Below, piece after piece: positions 8,326 through 18,149 of a stretch of DNA of 64,000 nucleotides. The first letter of the stretch is position 1; each line of letters starts with the position of its first letter. Location: assembly GCA_016717655.1 (NCBI GenBank), contig JADKFC010000013.1, forward strand, positions 1 to 64,000, given 5' to 3'. Origin of the DNA: Saprospiraceae bacterium. GTDB lineage: Bacteria; Bacteroidota; Bacteroidia; Chitinophagales; Saprospiraceae. A program made the position numbers and the translations under genes. A model generated the notes under the pieces. That model was not told the DNA's origin, ran no database searches, and worked only from the letters and a program-made list of their open reading frames with translations.

Positions 8326-11280
8326 ATGAAATCAAAATTTATATATCCTATATTATTTGTGGTTATCGTTGTTGTGTTGTGCAATGTCTCGCTGCTGGCA
8401 TCATCACACCGAGAAGCACCCCTTATTGCCAATGACCCACTGGCAGACAATGTGGATCTCTATGCGTTCAGAAGTCCTGATGACCCCAATACCATCACCA
8501 TTATAGCCACATATGTACCTATGCAATTGCCACATGGAGGGCCCAATTACTTTAGCTTTGGAGAAAACATCCGATATGAAATTCACATTGACAATGATGC
8601 TTCTATTCCAGGAGATGAGATCACGTACCGGTTTACTTTTCACAAGGTCAATGAAGATCCTACTACTTTTTTTAACATCAGACTGGGAAAGCAAAACCTG
8701 AAGACGACTTATACGTTGGAAAGAAGTATGGACAATGGAGCCAGCTGGCAAACCATTATCAACAATGGCATTGTGCCTCCCAACAACATTGGGCCAAGGT
8801 CAATTGAAAGTGCAGTAGGTTTAAATTCCAGTTACAGTACTTTATTCAATAATGCCATCACAACAGCCAATAGTGGTGAAGTCGTTTTTGCAGGCCCAAC
8901 CGATGATCCGTTCTTTGTAGATTTAGGAGGTATATTTGATTTGGGCAATGCACCACGACAGGTAGGTAATATTGTTGATGGACTTGCCTGTATGAATGTA
9001 AGTGCGATTGCCATCAAAGTGCCAATCAGCACATTGTTAAAAAAAGGTGCCGCACCTCAGCCTGCCAATATATTGGATGGTGATTATGTTATTGGTGTAT
9101 GGGCATCTGCCAGCAGAAAAGCCATTACTACACTTTCTACCAATGCTGATCCTGCCTATGATGGGGAGTGGATTCAGGTATCAAGACTGGGAATGCCTCT
9201 TACCAACGAAGCTGTTATCCCGGTAGGTAAAAAAGACTATTGGAACAGTCTTACCCCCTATGAAGAATTTGCAGAAACCAGTCTGGACGAATATTTTTTC
9301 AATCCGGAACTAGCACTGTACATGGATGATGATTTGTTTGGAGGTGCAGTACCATCATTTGCTCCTCTACGCATTCAGAAAAAATCACTGGGTGCTTTTG
9401 ACTTTACCAATGGTGCTGATGGACTTTATGGCTTAAAAGGTAATCCCGCTTTGGCCGGCACCGCACTTGATGATGCTGTATTTGGAACCCTGCTTTTGCC
9501 TGGTCCCGGAAAACCAAGATCTGTTGACCTCTGGCCGGCCTTTCATACGGGTGTGCCCAATGTAATTCCCTACCAACTGGCCACCGGAAAAAATGGCAAC
9601 CCATTGGCTGCAGGAAAACCTTTTGTCAATAATTTTCTTCCCAACGGCGGTGATATGTTGAGATTAAACATGGCGGTACCCCCTACACCAAGGAATGACC
9701 CCAACTTTAGTTCTCTTGGACTCATTCAGGCTGCTGTGCTGGGGCTTACCGCTGCACCTTACAATACAAACACCAACATTGAATTTATACCCAACATGGA
9801 TGGCTTTCCCAATGGCAGAAGGCTGGAAGACGATGTGACACGTATTGAACTTCAAGCAGTGGGAGGTGCTGTTTTGGCTGCAGTAGGTTTATGGTATGAT
9901 GACTATATACCTGGAAATTCCAGCAGCCCTGTTACGTCTCAACTGCTCAATGTGCTGGGATTTACAACCGGTGTTGAAAAAAATGACAAACCTTTTACCA
10001 ATTCTTTTCCGTATCTGGCTCAACCGTCAAGTGGTACGGGTGATTGCAGTGGCCGTATTTATGTGGATAGCAATAATGAGGCCAGCCAGGTAGGTTCTGT
10101 TTTTGCATCTTCTAATACTACAAAAAAGATTGACATCATTGGTATTAATAGCGATAGATCTTTTTCTCAAACATCTTTTGTCAATAAAGGCAAAGATGCA
10201 GATGGAATCTATTACAATGACAAAAAAGACTTGTTGATACAACTAAATAGAAGCAACAACCGACTTGATGCCTTTTCGAGTGTACTAACCAGTGTTAGTG
10301 ATGGCATACCACCGGTATTATCCGCTAGTTCGACGTCTGATTTTATCAACGGACGCGAAATAACAGTTGCCGGAGACCTGATAGTGGTAGCAGAAGATGC
10401 AAGTCCAGCCAACAACAATCAAAACAAATTGCTGGTGTACAAATCTAATGAAGAAGGTATAAAATTATTGTCCACTTATTTGGTAGATTTTAATGTTTGG
10501 GGAATTCAGGCCAATGTCAACACCCTGTATGCTGTGATTGACAATTCTAATCAACTGGCCATTTTTCAGAACTTTTTCACCCGACCAGAGGGACTCATCG
10601 TTCCGGACCAAAAAGTTCAGGTCGTTGATTTAGTGAGGACCCATGGCTTGTTTTATGACTATGAACGTGACATTATGGTGCTTACGGATATTGGTGATGC
10701 TGCGTCAGCAGCCGACGGGGCACTCATTTGGATATCTGACTTTACCACCAAAATAAACGACAATGTTGTGTCAAGAGACGAACAAATTGTAGTAAAGGGA
10801 GAAACAACCCTATTGGGCAATCCGGTTGATGTGGCATTGGATGCCAAAAACAATTTACTTTATGTAGCCGAAAGAGCGGGAAACAATTTTCTTGCATTTG
10901 AAACTCCCCTGATCGAAGGTCAACAAGCTCCTTTGAAAACACTACCAGTACCCGGCATTTCCGCTGTTTATTTAACGGGCAGTACCAGAGAAGAATATCC
11001 TATTACGTCTGTGGTTGATGTCAATGGAGGTGGAAAACTACAAATTTCAGTATTCCCCAATCCTACGAGTGACTATATGGATATCAGCATTGAAGGACCG
11101 CTATCAGATCATGATGGATCCATTTTGGAAGTGTATGATATCTCCGGCAAATTCATGATAAGACAAAAAGCAGAAAACGGCTTTGCCAGGATCCAAGTGG
11201 AAAATTTAAATACAGGTGTGTATATTTTGTATATGTACAATGACAAATATCGACATGCTACCAAATTTACAAAACAATAA
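8326..11280 (+). CDS. DUF4331 protein B with C-terminal extension and T9SS sorting domain
   Basis: This protein has 984 aa: a signal peptide (MKSKFIYPILFVVIVVVLC...LLA), DUF4331 over residues about 26-565, then a region of about 330 residues with recurrent short strands (GRIYVDSNNEASQVGSV, LLYVAERAGNNFLAFE) that looks like a beta-propeller. The last 80 residues are a type A T9SS signal (ISVFPNPTSDYMDISIEG, LEVYDISGKFM, LNTGVYILYMY), which in this phylum directs export across the outer membrane and surface attachment or release. Relative to the paralogue at 6566 the extension joins directly after the shared FPYLA sequence, which suggests a domain gain in this copy. It is the last gene before a strong terminator. 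The function of DUF4331 is unknown; surface exposure is well supported. Confidence 0.9.
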   Translation: MKSKFIYPILFVVIVVVLCNVSLLASSHREAPLIANDPLADNVDLYAFRSPDDPNTITIIATYVPMQLPHGGPNYFSFGENIRYEIHIDNDASIPGDEITYRFTFHKVNEDPTTFFNIRLGKQNLKTTYTLERSMDNGASWQTIINNGIVPPNNIGPRSIESAVGLNSSYSTLFNNAITTANSGEVVFAGPTDDPFFVDLGGIFDLGNAPRQVGNIVDGLACMNVSAIAIKVPISTLLKKGAAPQPANILDGDYVIGVWASASRKAITTLSTNADPAYDGEWIQVSRLGMPLTNEAVIPVGKKDYWNSLTPYEEFAETSLDEYFFNPELALYMDDDLFGGAVPSFAPLRIQKKSLGAFDFTNGADGLYGLKGNPALAGTALDDAVFGTLLLPGPGKPRSVDLWPAFHTGVPNVIPYQLATGKNGNPLAAGKPFVNNFLPNGGDMLRLNMAVPPTPRNDPNFSSLGLIQAAVLGLTAAPYNTNTNIEFIPNMDGFPNGRRLEDDVTRIELQAVGGAVLAAVGLWYDDYIPGNSSSPVTSQLLNVLGFTTGVEKNDKPFTNSFPYLAQPSSGTGDCSGRIYVDSNNEASQVGSVFASSNTTKKIDIIGINSDRSFSQTSFVNKGKDADGIYYNDKKDLLIQLNRSNNRLDAFSSVLTSVSDGIPPVLSASSTSDFINGREITVAGDLIVVAEDASPANNNQNKLLVYKSNEEGIKLLSTYLVDFNVWGIQANVNTLYAVIDNSNQLAIFQNFFTRPEGLIVPDQKVQVVDLVRTHGLFYDYERDIMVLTDIGDAASAADGALIWISDFTTKINDNVVSRDEQIVVKGETTLLGNPVDVALDAKNNLLYVAERAGNNFLAFETPLIEGQQAPLKTLPVPGISAVYLTGSTREEYPITSVVDVNGGGKLQISVFPNPTSDYMDISIEGPLSDHDGSILEVYDISGKFMIRQKAENGFARIQVENLNTGVYILYMYNDKYRHATKFTKQ

Positions 11281-11330
11281 TATTTTATATTATTTGGTTT
11301 GAACTCTGAAATGCTTAATAAAATGTGTGT

Positions 11331-11361
11331 GGGAGGCCTTTTATAAAGGCCTCCCTTTTTT
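11331..11361 (+). terminator. Rho-independent terminator after the DUF4331 genes
   Basis: A perfect 11-bp stem (GGGAGGCCTTT / AAAGGCCTCCC) with a 3-base loop is followed at once by six T residues. It lies 50 bases after the stop of DUF4331 protein B and should end the plus-strand transcript before the convergent antiporter gene. Confidence 0.9.
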
Positions 11362-11488
11362 ATATCCCTTACAGCAAAATTTATTCAATAAATAGATCTG
11401 AAAATCGAATGCATGTTCTGAAAACAGAACCATCATACCTTAAGAAGAGAATTAAGGTTGGTCCATTTTAATCCAGGTTCAGATGTGT

Positions 11489-13105
11489 TTACAGCACTTT
11501 TGGCTCTTTTTTAAATTTTATTAATGCCTGCTCCGCAAAGTCTTCTCCCTGATAAAGTTTAAAATCGTACACATAGTCAACGTGCAATTCTTTTAGTTTT
11601 TTGGCCTCATCCGGATAATTGCAGAAAGCGGCCAGCTTAAACTGGCGATTGGGAATTTTGAGTATCTCGTGCAAGATGCTAAGGTTGCTTTCGTGGGAAC
11701 TCATGGCTAAAAAGACCAAACGCAGATGGGATAAATCTATGGAGTCCCAAAATATACTATTGCTGCTATCACCCCAATTGATATTGACACCCCTGTTTTT
11801 GTATTTTTTAACAACCTCATGGTTGTAGTCAATAACAATGGTTTTGAGGTCCAGTTCGTCTTTGAGGTAGTGAAAGGCGGGTCTGCCAATGCTTCCATAA
11901 CCCACTATCATATATTGGGCATCGCCTATCGATTTGGGTTCTTCATCAATGTACATGCCACCGGTATTCAGTCTCAACAATTGGTTTCGGTATTTATCAA
12001 AAATATCATGAGCTTTGGCATTAAATGGAGATGATACCAAAAAAGACAGGGTCATCAACATGGCAAAGACGGTAATCCACTCCATAGACAGCCAACCGGC
12101 TTTGTAACCTACCAAGCCTGTAATCAATGCAAATTCACTGAAATTACTCAGACTAAGTGAGGTGAGATAGGCCGTGCGAGCCCTGATTTTAAACCTTGAA
12201 AAGAGTGACATAAACAAAGTGCCCTTGACAAACATAAGCGGGAATATAATCAGAGTTGCAATCACAATGTTCCAATTGAGTTTTCCCATAAGGCCTACAT
12301 AAATAAAAAAGGATATTAAGAAAAAATCTTTGTATCCCATCATTCGATCATACAATTCATCTGATTTTCTATGATTGACCATGAGCATGCCAATGACCAG
12401 GGCACCCAAATCAGGCTTTAAGCCCACCAGCTCAAAAACAGCAGCCCCAGTGACAAAGGTGGCAAAAAAACCAAAGATGGTTAACAATTCTCCGTGGCCG
12501 GATTTGGACAACAGGTAGTTTAACAAATACCTAACTGCCCATAGGTACACCGGTATAGTCAATGCCCACCAGCTGGGGTTCTTGTCGGAAACCAGGGTCA
12601 TAAACAATACGGCAAAAATATCTTGAATAACAAGGATGGCAATGGCATTTTTACCATGAAAAGAGGATAGCTCTCCCCTTTCTTCCAGAATTTTGACCAC
12701 AAAAACGGTGCTGGAAAAACTCAAAGAAAAACCAATGAGTGCACAAGACAGGATGGATAGTCCTGAAAAAAGTGAAAGCGAGGTATAAGATAAAACAAAG
12801 ACTATACCTCCAGCCAAAATGGTAAATCCAGCCATATTGATGCCGGCTGTGTACAAGATCTCTGGTCTTAATATATTGTTGAGTTTAATTTTTAAGCCTA
12901 TGGTAAACAGCAGAAGCATAACTCCCAAATCTGCCACAATTTCTATCAATTCATCCATTGTGGCGTGGTCTATATTAAAAGCTTCTACCAGCATACCGGC
13001 GGCCAAAAAACCAATAAGTGCCGGCAATCTGAATAATCGGGCTGTCACACCCAAAATAAAAGCGGCAGTCAACCACCACATTCCTGTTGTCATTACATTC
13101 TCCAT
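11489..13105 (-). CDS. Kef-type cation:proton antiporter with TrkA-N domain
   Basis: This is a monovalent-cation:proton antiporter of the CPA2 family, 538 aa. The first 370 residues are about 12 membrane segments (MWWLTAAFILGVTARLFRLPALIGFLAAG, DLGVMLLLFTIGLKI, ALIGFSLSFSSTVFVVKIL). The second half carries a Rossmann-type TrkA-N/RCK domain (YMIVGYGSIGRPAFHYL, IVIDYN, NWGDSSN) that in relatives binds nucleotide and gates transport. The C-terminal TrkA-C domain of some relatives is missing. The architecture is like KefB/KefC/YbaL, but glutathione gating cannot be judged. It stands alone, convergent with the DUF4331 genes. Confidence 0.9.
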   Translation of the reverse strand: MENVMTTGMWWLTAAFILGVTARLFRLPALIGFLAAGMLVEAFNIDHATMDELIEIVADLGVMLLLFTIGLKIKLNNILRPEILYTAGINMAGFTILAGGIVFVLSYTSLSLFSGLSILSCALIGFSLSFSSTVFVVKILEERGELSSFHGKNAIAILVIQDIFAVLFMTLVSDKNPSWWALTIPVYLWAVRYLLNYLLSKSGHGELLTIFGFFATFVTGAAVFELVGLKPDLGALVIGMLMVNHRKSDELYDRMMGYKDFFLISFFIYVGLMGKLNWNIVIATLIIFPLMFVKGTLFMSLFSRFKIRARTAYLTSLSLSNFSEFALITGLVGYKAGWLSMEWITVFAMLMTLSFLVSSPFNAKAHDIFDKYRNQLLRLNTGGMYIDEEPKSIGDAQYMIVGYGSIGRPAFHYLKDELDLKTIVIDYNHEVVKKYKNRGVNINWGDSSNSIFWDSIDLSHLRLVFLAMSSHESNLSILHEILKIPNRQFKLAAFCNYPDEAKKLKELHVDYVYDFKLYQGEDFAEQALIKFKKEPKVL

Positions 13106-13326
13106 CTTTCTTAACTTTTTTTCATTATACCTTGCCCCATCCTTTGCATTTGCACGCTTCAGATCATCCTTTGCACAATGTTCATCTATGAGTAGGATAA
13201 TAGCCTCCTGGAAATATCGGATATCCGGGATTAGATTGATACACCGATATTACAATGATATGAAAAAAAAACGACTTTTCAAAGTTGAAAAATGGTTTTA
13301 TAGGACTTTTAACACTTTTTTTTAGG

Positions 13327-13363
13327 CAAAAAAAAGAGGGGCCGTTGTTTATTCAGCCCCTCT
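13327..13363 (-). terminator. Rho-independent terminator of the RND efflux operon
   Basis: Read on the minus strand, an 8-bp stem (AGAGGGGC / GCCCCTCT) is followed by a run of T residues. It begins 24 bases past the stop codon of the RND permease gene, at the end of the TetR-TolC-adaptor-RND operon. Confidence 0.88.
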
Positions 13364-13386
13364 GGTTTATATTTAAAATGCTCTGA

Positions 13387-16300
13387 CTACACCCAGCTGC
13401 GATAAGTTCCGTTCCACACCCTGCGGCCTGAAACCCAGCGAACCAGGTACATGATGCCTGCAAAGATAAAAAACAGTGGGCCCAAAAAGCCAAGTAGTGC
13501 AATGAACTTGGTGCCATAAAATTTCACCATTGGTCTTCTCAATCGCTCCGATATGATATACATGCTTGGTATCATCAATAAGGTAAGAAAGAATGAAAAG
13601 ATCAAACCAAATATAATGGTCCATGCCAGAGGTCCCCAGAACACTACACTGTCTCCCCCGATAAAGATCTTGGGATCAAGGTGGGTAAACAGGGATCCAA
13701 AATCGATGTTGAATCCAATGGCCAACGGAAAGAGACCTAGGATGGTAGCTATCGCCGTAAGCATCACGGGAATGATTCTGATTTTTCCTGCCTGGATGGC
13801 GGCCTCTCTGGTTTTGAAACCCCTGGATCTTAACTCGTCTGTAAACTCAAGGAGCAGGATACCGTTTTTGATTACAATACCAGCTAAACCGATCACCCCT
13901 ACCAGTACGATGATGGTAGGCATGGTCATGCCGGTGAGGGCAAAGCCCAGAAAAACACCAATGACCGAGAAAAAGATTTCTGTCAGTACAATAAATGGTT
14001 TACTTACCGAATTGAATTGAAGAACGAGGATAAGGAAAATCATACCCAGTGATATGATAAATGCCTTGCCCAGGAATGAATTGGTTTCCTGCTGTTGCTC
14101 ACTTTCACCGGTCTGCCTGATGAAAACTCCATCCGGCATGGTATAGGTATTTTGGAAATCTCTTATCTTTTCAAACAATTCTTTGTTGATAGAGGCTACT
14201 GCTGTCAGGTCTGTTACATTTGACTGCAGTTGGATGGTCCGTTTGTTGTTTTTACGTTTGATACCTCCTGTGCTGCTGGTAAACTCAAATTTAGCAACTG
14301 CACTGATAGGCACTTGTTTAATCCTTCCGGTATTAAAATCTCTAAACGTGACCCGCATATTGATCAGGTTCTGAATGTCGTTTCTTTTTACCTGGTCATA
14401 TCTCAGCTGGATTTTAAATTCGTCTTCACCCGACTTGAGTTTGCTTACCTCTCTACCGAAGAGGGCGGTTCTGATGGCAGAGCCTACCTGGGCAGAACTT
14501 ACGCCTTCAATGGCAGCCCGCTCCTTGTCTACCACAATAGAAACTTCTGGGTTGTTGAGGTCGGTATCCATGGCCAGGTTTTCAATGCCTTCTACCCTAT
14601 TGGTGTCAAGATAATTGTACAAGTCCGTTGCCACTTTGGCATTGGCGTCAAAGTCATCACCATATACTTCAATGTTGACCGGTGGATCAGTTGGGGGACC
14701 ACCTCCTTCCTGTTCTACTGTTACTTGAGCACCCGGAATGTCTTTTACCGCCATACGCACACTGTCGAGATACGGCAAGGTTGGCTGGTAAGGTCGTTTG
14801 GCAAATTCCACAAAAGACACCTGGATCCTTCCCAAATTAGACTGAACACTTCGGTTGTTGTCCATCGGGTTGTTGGCATTCAGCGCCACATTGGAAATCA
14901 CACTTTCCACGATGGATCCTTTTTCGCCGGGCTTCAATGACTCCAGTGATTTGTATACCTTTGTTTCTAACTGGCGCAATACCCTGTCAGTCTCTTCTGC
15001 CTTTGTACCAACAGGCATTTTCAGATATACATATATAAAGTTGGGTTGTCCGCTGGGAAAAAACGGAAAATCGGGCTTTCTGGCTATGAGGGCAAACAAA
15101 GAAATAAAAAACAAAACAAACACGGCAGCAAACATGTACATAGGCCTCCAGCCTTTCAGCAACCAGTGGAGCAGCCTTTCATAGCTGTCCATCAGCCTGG
15201 GCAATACTTTTTCCTGGAAGTAATAGATAATATCCTGTAAAATATATGCATTTACGATTCCAAGCAAAGGCAATAAAATCAAAAAGTTACCAAAACCTGG
15301 AGATCCAAAAAAATGAGAAAAAATACCTAAGACAAAGAAGGCATAAAACCACCATTTTTTAAAGATCTCACTTTTAGGTGGCTCATATTGTCTTCCCTCC
15401 GGTTTCATCGAACTGACGGCAAAAACCGGGTTGATGATAAAGGCCACAATTAAGGAGGCAAAGAGGGTAAATATCAACATGGTAGGCAGGTAAATCATAA
15501 ACTTACCAATGATGCCCTTCCAAAACAAAAGCGGGAAAAAAGGTGCAATTGTTGTAGCGGTTCCGGCCAATACCGGAATAAATACTTCACCGGCTGCTGC
15601 CTTAGCTGCTTTAGCAATAGGAACCTTGCCATTGTCATAAATCCTGTGGGTATTTTCAATTACCACAATGGCATCATCCACAATAATGCCGAGTCCAAAG
15701 AGCAAGGCAAACAGTACAATAAAATTGAGGGTTACATCTGTACCTACAATAAAATCTGCTGCCGGCAAAAATAAAAAGGCAACAAAAACACTGAGAGGTA
15801 CACTGAGGGCCACAAAAAAGGCATTCACAACACCCATAAAAAACATCAAAATGAGCAATACCAGGATAAAGCCAATGACAATGGTATTGACCAATTCGTG
15901 GAAGGATGTTGCTGCCTGCTTGCTTTGGTCTCCTGTAATCACCACATTGAGGTCGTTGGGCAGCTCATGTCCCTTCATGTCATCTACAATGGTTTTTACC
16001 TTTGCTGCACATTCGATCAGGTTCTCACCTGCCCTTTTGACAATGTTAAGCGTGATTACGTTTTTACCATCCAGGCGGGCATAACTTTCTTTTTGTTTGA
16101 CCGTATCAATTACAGTGGCTATATCTGATAAGCGGACCGCGCCCGCATTGGGTGTTTTGATGATGAGCTGACTGATGGCCAATGCATTGTGCATTTGCCC
16201 CTTGAGTCGGAGCGAACGATTCATTTCTCCTACTTCTATGAGGCCTCCACTGATGTCCATGTTTTCATAAGCCACTGCATTGGCAATGTCATCAAAACTC

Positions 16301-16938
16301 AACATAGCCCTCTCCATCTTGAGGGGGTCTACGTTGATTTGAATTTCTCGCTCCGGGGCACCTACAATTTCTGCTCGGGTCACTTCAGAAAGGGATTCAA
16401 AGCGGTCTTGCAACTTTTCTGCGTATTCTTTCAACTTGATGCCATCGTAATCACCACTTAAGTTGACATACATAATAGGCATATCGCTGAAGGCAAATTC
16501 CTGTACATTGGGCAGCTGGGTTAGGTCGGCCGGCAAATCGGTTTTGGCCTTATCCACAGCGTCCTTTACCTTTTGTTTGGCTATCTCAGGCGTAATATCG
16601 GTATCAAATTCTACTATGATCAAACTGAAATCGGTTTGAGAAATAGAACTTACTTTATTGACCTTGGCACCAGATATGCCTTTGATTTGTTTTTCAATGG
16701 GCCTGGTCACCAGGTTTTCTATGTCTTTGGGAGAATTGCCCACATAGACAGTGGTCACCGAAATGGTGGGAACCACAATGTCTGGAAACTGTTCTTTTGG
16801 CAGGGTATTGAAGGTATATAAACCGAATGCCGTAATGATCATGGTAATGATGTATATGGCTGTCCGGTTGTCTACTGACCAACTGGTCGGCATAAATTCC
16901 TTCACCTTGTCGGCTACAAATTTTAATGGATTCGACAC
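13387..16938 (-). CDS. RND efflux transporter, inner-membrane permease (HAE-1/AcrB-like)
   Basis: This is the proton-driven pump of a tripartite efflux system, 1183 aa. The N terminus shows the usual TM1 and porter start (FPDIVVPTISVTTVYVGNSP, DIENLVTRPIEKQIKGI). TM4 contains the paired acidic residues of the proton relay (GLGIIVDDAIVVIENT). The second half repeats the fold, with FIVLTEIFFSVIGVFLGFAL and GIVIKNGILLLEF. It is somewhat longer than AcrB: between TM6 and TM7 there is an insertion of about 70 residues with two extra hydrophobic segments (WWFYAFFVLGIFSHFF, FLILLPLLGIVNAYIL). Adaptor, TolC and TetR genes lie directly upstream on the same strand. The substrate is not predictable. Confidence 0.95.
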   Translation of the reverse strand: MSNPLKFVADKVKEFMPTSWSVDNRTAIYIITMIITAFGLYTFNTLPKEQFPDIVVPTISVTTVYVGNSPKDIENLVTRPIEKQIKGISGAKVNKVSSISQTDFSLIIVEFDTDITPEIAKQKVKDAVDKAKTDLPADLTQLPNVQEFAFSDMPIMYVNLSGDYDGIKLKEYAEKLQDRFESLSEVTRAEIVGAPEREIQINVDPLKMERAMLSFDDIANAVAYENMDISGGLIEVGEMNRSLRLKGQMHNALAISQLIIKTPNAGAVRLSDIATVIDTVKQKESYARLDGKNVITLNIVKRAGENLIECAAKVKTIVDDMKGHELPNDLNVVITGDQSKQAATSFHELVNTIVIGFILVLLILMFFMGVVNAFFVALSVPLSVFVAFLFLPAADFIVGTDVTLNFIVLFALLFGLGIIVDDAIVVIENTHRIYDNGKVPIAKAAKAAAGEVFIPVLAGTATTIAPFFPLLFWKGIIGKFMIYLPTMLIFTLFASLIVAFIINPVFAVSSMKPEGRQYEPPKSEIFKKWWFYAFFVLGIFSHFFGSPGFGNFLILLPLLGIVNAYILQDIIYYFQEKVLPRLMDSYERLLHWLLKGWRPMYMFAAVFVLFFISLFALIARKPDFPFFPSGQPNFIYVYLKMPVGTKAEETDRVLRQLETKVYKSLESLKPGEKGSIVESVISNVALNANNPMDNNRSVQSNLGRIQVSFVEFAKRPYQPTLPYLDSVRMAVKDIPGAQVTVEQEGGGPPTDPPVNIEVYGDDFDANAKVATDLYNYLDTNRVEGIENLAMDTDLNNPEVSIVVDKERAAIEGVSSAQVGSAIRTALFGREVSKLKSGEDEFKIQLRYDQVKRNDIQNLINMRVTFRDFNTGRIKQVPISAVAKFEFTSSTGGIKRKNNKRTIQLQSNVTDLTAVASINKELFEKIRDFQNTYTMPDGVFIRQTGESEQQQETNSFLGKAFIISLGMIFLILVLQFNSVSKPFIVLTEIFFSVIGVFLGFALTGMTMPTIIVLVGVIGLAGIVIKNGILLLEFTDELRSRGFKTREAAIQAGKIRIIPVMLTAIATILGLFPLAIGFNIDFGSLFTHLDPKIFIGGDSVVFWGPLAWTIIFGLIFSFFLTLLMIPSMYIISERLRRPMVKFYGTKFIALLGFLGPLFFIFAGIMYLVRWVSGRRVWNGTYRSWV

Positions 16939-16972
16939 TTCTTTTTGTTTTATGGTTAGCTAAAAGGGTCAG

Positions 16973-18130
16973 TTACATTTTTTCTTCTACAAGTTGTCCT
17001 TCATAGAGGTTTTGGTAACCCTGGGTAATGAGCTTGTCGCCAACGCCGAGGCCTGACAAAATTTCTACTTCATCGCCATACAATTCACCAACCGTTACTG
17101 TTTTTTTATGGGTAGTCATTTTATTGTCCTTTCCCTTTACCATAACATAAACATATTTACCTTTCTCATCGCTTTGTACAATGTTGACAGGTACCACAAT
17201 GGCTTTGTTGTTGCTGTGGTTAAGTATTTTAACTGAAGCTCCCATATTGGGTTTGGCATTGGCTGACGCAGGAATCCTGCATTCTGCCGTAAAACCTCTT
17301 GAACTGGTGTTGATGGATTGGCTGAGTCTTGAAATGGTTGAATTAAATGACTTACCAAGGGCCGGAACATCAATGACCACTGAGGCTCCCTGTCTTATCT
17401 TAGATGCATAATTTTCAGGTATGTCTACCTTCACTTTGAGCTCAGAGTTGTTGACAATCTGGATTTGTGGACCAGTGACAGACATGCCTGTAAATAACTC
17501 TCCTACTTTTATGTTGACAATGTCGGCAATGCCACTTTGGTCAGCAAAAACGTTATACGTTTTTAATTGCTCTTCCTGAACAGCAATTTGACTTTCGAGC
17601 GCCTCTACATTGTTTTTAGCAGACAGCAATTGCACCTCTGTTCCAATTTTCTGATCCCAAAGTGCCTTGGTTCTGTCGTACACATTTTTGGCAAAGGCCA
17701 GTTGAGTTTTGGTTGCTTCAATACCTTGTCTCAGCACCTGATCATCGAGCTTGATCATCAACTGACCTTTTTTAACCATCTGGCCTTCTTTGATGTAGAT
17801 GTTTTTTACATACCCTCCCATACCGTTGCGAGGAGCTACGTAAGAAACGTTATCCGATTGAATGCTACCCTGGAGGTTGATATAGTGCTGAAAGCCCTGG
17901 GGTGTCAGTTCTGCAGTTGTTACCAGCTTGGCCTTGATGGCCCTGCTTGGGTCCAATTTTAGCAATTCAGCTTCTACCACAGCGATTTTGGAACCGATTT
18001 CTGTTTGTTGTTTTTTGAGGTCAGCCAACTCTTTTAATTTGGCTTCTACATTGTTGCCACCTTGTTGGCTTTCTTTATTTCCACATGACATAAGGGCTAC
18101 AAAGCCCATGAGGAAGATGAATGTTCTCAT
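16973..18130 (-). CDS. RND efflux periplasmic adaptor lipoprotein (membrane fusion protein)
   Basis: I place the start at the ATG at 18130 (MRTFIFLMGFVALMSCGN), giving 385 aa. The in-frame ATG at 18163 would add 11 residues ahead of the lipoprotein signal and overlap the TolC gene. The lipobox ALMSC predicts a lipid-anchored protein. A short coiled coil follows (KLKELADLKKQQTEIGSKIAVVE), then the biotinyl-lipoyl-like half (GYVKNIYIKEGQMVKKGQLM), a helical hairpin, the second lipoyl half (ADIVNIKVGELFTGMSV) and beta-barrel domains. The adaptor links the RND pump to the TolC channel encoded on either side of it. Confidence 0.93.
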   Translation of the reverse strand: MRTFIFLMGFVALMSCGNKESQQGGNNVEAKLKELADLKKQQTEIGSKIAVVEAELLKLDPSRAIKAKLVTTAELTPQGFQHYINLQGSIQSDNVSYVAPRNGMGGYVKNIYIKEGQMVKKGQLMIKLDDQVLRQGIEATKTQLAFAKNVYDRTKALWDQKIGTEVQLLSAKNNVEALESQIAVQEEQLKTYNVFADQSGIADIVNIKVGELFTGMSVTGPQIQIVNNSELKVKVDIPENYASKIRQGASVVIDVPALGKSFNSTISRLSQSINTSSRGFTAECRIPASANAKPNMGASVKILNHSNNKAIVVPVNIVQSDEKGKYVYVMVKGKDNKMTTHKKTVTVGELYGDEVEILSGLGVGDKLITQGYQNLYEGQLVEEKM

Positions 18131-18149
18131 GATATTTTGATTGTCTTTA

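Noticed and set aside
14230..14940. 236-codon plus-strand open frame
   Set aside because: It lies wholly inside the RND permease gene on the opposite strand; composition is that of an antisense shadow.
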